From positions 1-6,297 of the forward strand of contig OMRJ01000275.1 in the NCBI GenBank assembly GCA_900313475.1: 6,297 nt of DNA, read 5' to 3'. Each line of letters begins with the position of its first letter. Position 1 is the first letter of the stretch. This DNA is from an uncultured Eubacteriales bacterium. GTDB lineage: Bacteria > Bacillota > Clostridia > Oscillospirales > Acutalibacteraceae. The position numbers were made by a program, and so were the translations under genes. Shown in pieces: positions 5,818 to 6,297 of the stretch. The notes under the pieces are model-generated. The model searched no databases, was not told where the DNA came from, and saw nothing but the letters and a program-made list of their open reading frames with translations.

Positions 5818-6170
5818 GCCTTCACCTCCTTTGATTTTTCGATTTCAATATCCAGCTTTTCGGTAAGCTCATCAGATAGTTGTTTTGCTGTTTCTACCGC
5901 CTCCTCGCAGAGAATATGGAATTGTGGCTCGTCCAGTGTGCCGGTTTGGTTCAGGAATATCAGGTGGGTGTTTATCTCATCGCTGATAAATTTAAGTCTG
6001 TTGTAATAGTCCTCATAATCAATGCCCGGCGTGTGAACAAGCTTGCAGTTGGCGATGAGATAGCGAATATACTCGGAGCGATTCATACCGAGTTTTCTTG
6101 CTTTGCGGTCAATTTGTTTCAGCTCCTTATCTGTCAGCCAAAACTTGATTCTTTCTGTTTTCTTTTCCAT
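5814..6170 (-). CDS. MobC-like ribbon-helix-helix relaxosome protein
   Basis: Protein of 118 residues. Residues 6-42 form a ribbon-helix-helix: strand ERIKFWLT, helix DKELKQIDRKARKLG, turn MNRSEYIRYLIANC, a pattern shared by plasmid and ICE mobilization proteins. A helical second half (about 50-112, DYYNRLKFISDEINTHLIFLNQTG, then a charged helix) fits the MobC family. Its likely job is to bind the oriT-like repeats that lie directly upstream and help assemble the relaxosome. An in-frame TAA lies two codons before the ATG, so 6170 is the first possible ATG start. The SD AAGGAAGG (6184-6191) ends 13 nt away, a rather long spacing that suggests modest translation. The stop overlaps the next MobC-like start. 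A transfer-unrelated RHH repressor remains possible. Confidence 0.75.
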   Translation of the reverse strand: MEKKTERIKFWLTDKELKQIDRKARKLGMNRSEYIRYLIANCKLVHTPGIDYEDYYNRLKFISDEINTHLIFLNQTGTLDEPQFHILCEEAVETAKQLSDELTEKLDIEIEKSKEVKA

Positions 6171-6207
6171 GAATTAACATCATCCTTCCTTGATTTATTT
6201 TTCCTTT

Positions 6208-6297
6208 GGGGGGGTTTTAGGGGGCGCGGGTGTCCGGTGGACACCTCTGCCGCAGGCAGAAGCGCTGACCGAGCCGACAGGCGAGACGCCCCTAACA
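6208..6297. other. oriT-like region: nested inverted repeats upstream of the MobC-like genes (cut by window)
   Basis: Three stacked inverted repeats lie in a GC-rich block: TTAGGGGgCG (6217-6226) with CGCCCCTAA (6287-6295) outermost, GGTGTCC/GGACACC (6229-6235 and 6239-6245, 3-nt loop), and TCTGCC/GGCAGA (6246-6251 and 6255-6260, 3-nt loop). A run of seven G's (6208-6214) borders it. Position directly upstream of two MobC-like genes and the repeat architecture fit an origin of transfer. The nick site cannot be named from sequence alone, and the region may extend past the right edge. Confidence 0.6.

Larger units (their letters stand above)
3781..6297. mobile_element. One end of a degraded integrative/mobilizable element (Tn1549/Tn4451-like), continuing past the right edge
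   Basis: The cluster of oriT-like repeats, two MobC-like genes, a ParB-like gene and the 3' part of a large serine recombinase is typical of integrative and conjugative or mobilizable elements in gut Firmicutes. The recombinase lies at the outer end, with its 3' end facing the tRNA-Leu terminator, as is usual for an integration gene next to its attachment site. The exact boundary is not visible; it must lie between the tRNA terminator and the recombinase stop, roughly 3734-3830. No second end or direct repeat falls inside the window. Because the recombinase lacks its catalytic half, this copy is probably unable to excise by itself. Confidence 0.75.

Noticed and set aside
6198..6297. Open minus-strand frames running in from the right edge
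   Set aside because: One has a Ser/Gly/Pro-rich and another an Ala/Pro-rich sequence translated straight through the hairpins. The repeat structure explains the sequence better than coding, although a gene tail cannot be fully excluded.
1..6297. CRISPR array, insertion-sequence ends, riboswitch, toxin-antitoxin or retron-like element
   Set aside because: No regularly spaced repeats, no transposase frame, no conserved aptamer and no reverse transcriptase or toxin-like pair could be found on either strand.

Overview
The window looks like a chromosomal segment from a gut-type Clostridia bacterium (Oscillospiraceae/Ruminococcaceae-like). This is inferred from the Gram-positive-style Shine-Dalgarno (SD) sites, consensus sigma-A promoters, a tRNA gene with encoded CCA, the protein families present, and the remains of a Tn1549/Tn4451-type conjugative element. 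No rRNA or other taxonomic marker is present, so the assignment is tentative. Every protein gene reads on the minus strand; the tRNA gene reads on the plus strand.

Chromosomal part, 1-3780. Bases 1-1560 carry a compact drug-efflux-type operon read leftwards: a consensus promoter, a perfect 15-bp-arm palindromic operator over its -10 box, a TetR-family repressor gene, and a DrrA/CcmA-type ABC ATPase gene whose start overlaps the repressor stop (ATGA). The ATPase runs off the left edge, and the permease is presumably beyond it. Bases 1561-1760 are noncoding and hold one imperfect hairpin. Bases 1761-3360 carry a second leftward unit: a secreted lipoprotein of unknown function followed 19 nt later by a small conserved cytoplasmic protein of a DUF family (probably DUF6935). 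Bases 3361-3646 separate this unit from a tRNA-Leu(CAG) gene, with promoters pointing both ways and a near-perfect 13-nt direct repeat. The tRNA has a TTGACA/17/TAACAT promoter, and a 12-bp stem followed by seven T's terminates it.

Mobile-element part, about 3781-6297. Immediately beyond the tRNA terminator lies one end of an integrative/mobilizable element. Reading leftwards from the right edge it contains an oriT-like block of nested inverted repeats, two overlapping small ribbon-helix-helix (MobC-like) relaxosome genes, an unlisted 29-codon small gene, a parB-like gene, and the C-terminal third of a large serine recombinase. The recombinase has lost its catalytic and core DNA-binding parts. 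The break lies right after parB, where an orphan SD now points to an out-of-frame ATG. This end therefore looks like a degraded, probably self-immobile element fixed next to a tRNA-Leu gene.

Nothing here amounts to a clearly new system. The best items for a second look are the TetR promoter/operator, the oriT-like block with two MobC-like genes and no relaxase in view, the 29-aa small gene, and the parB/recombinase deletion junction.
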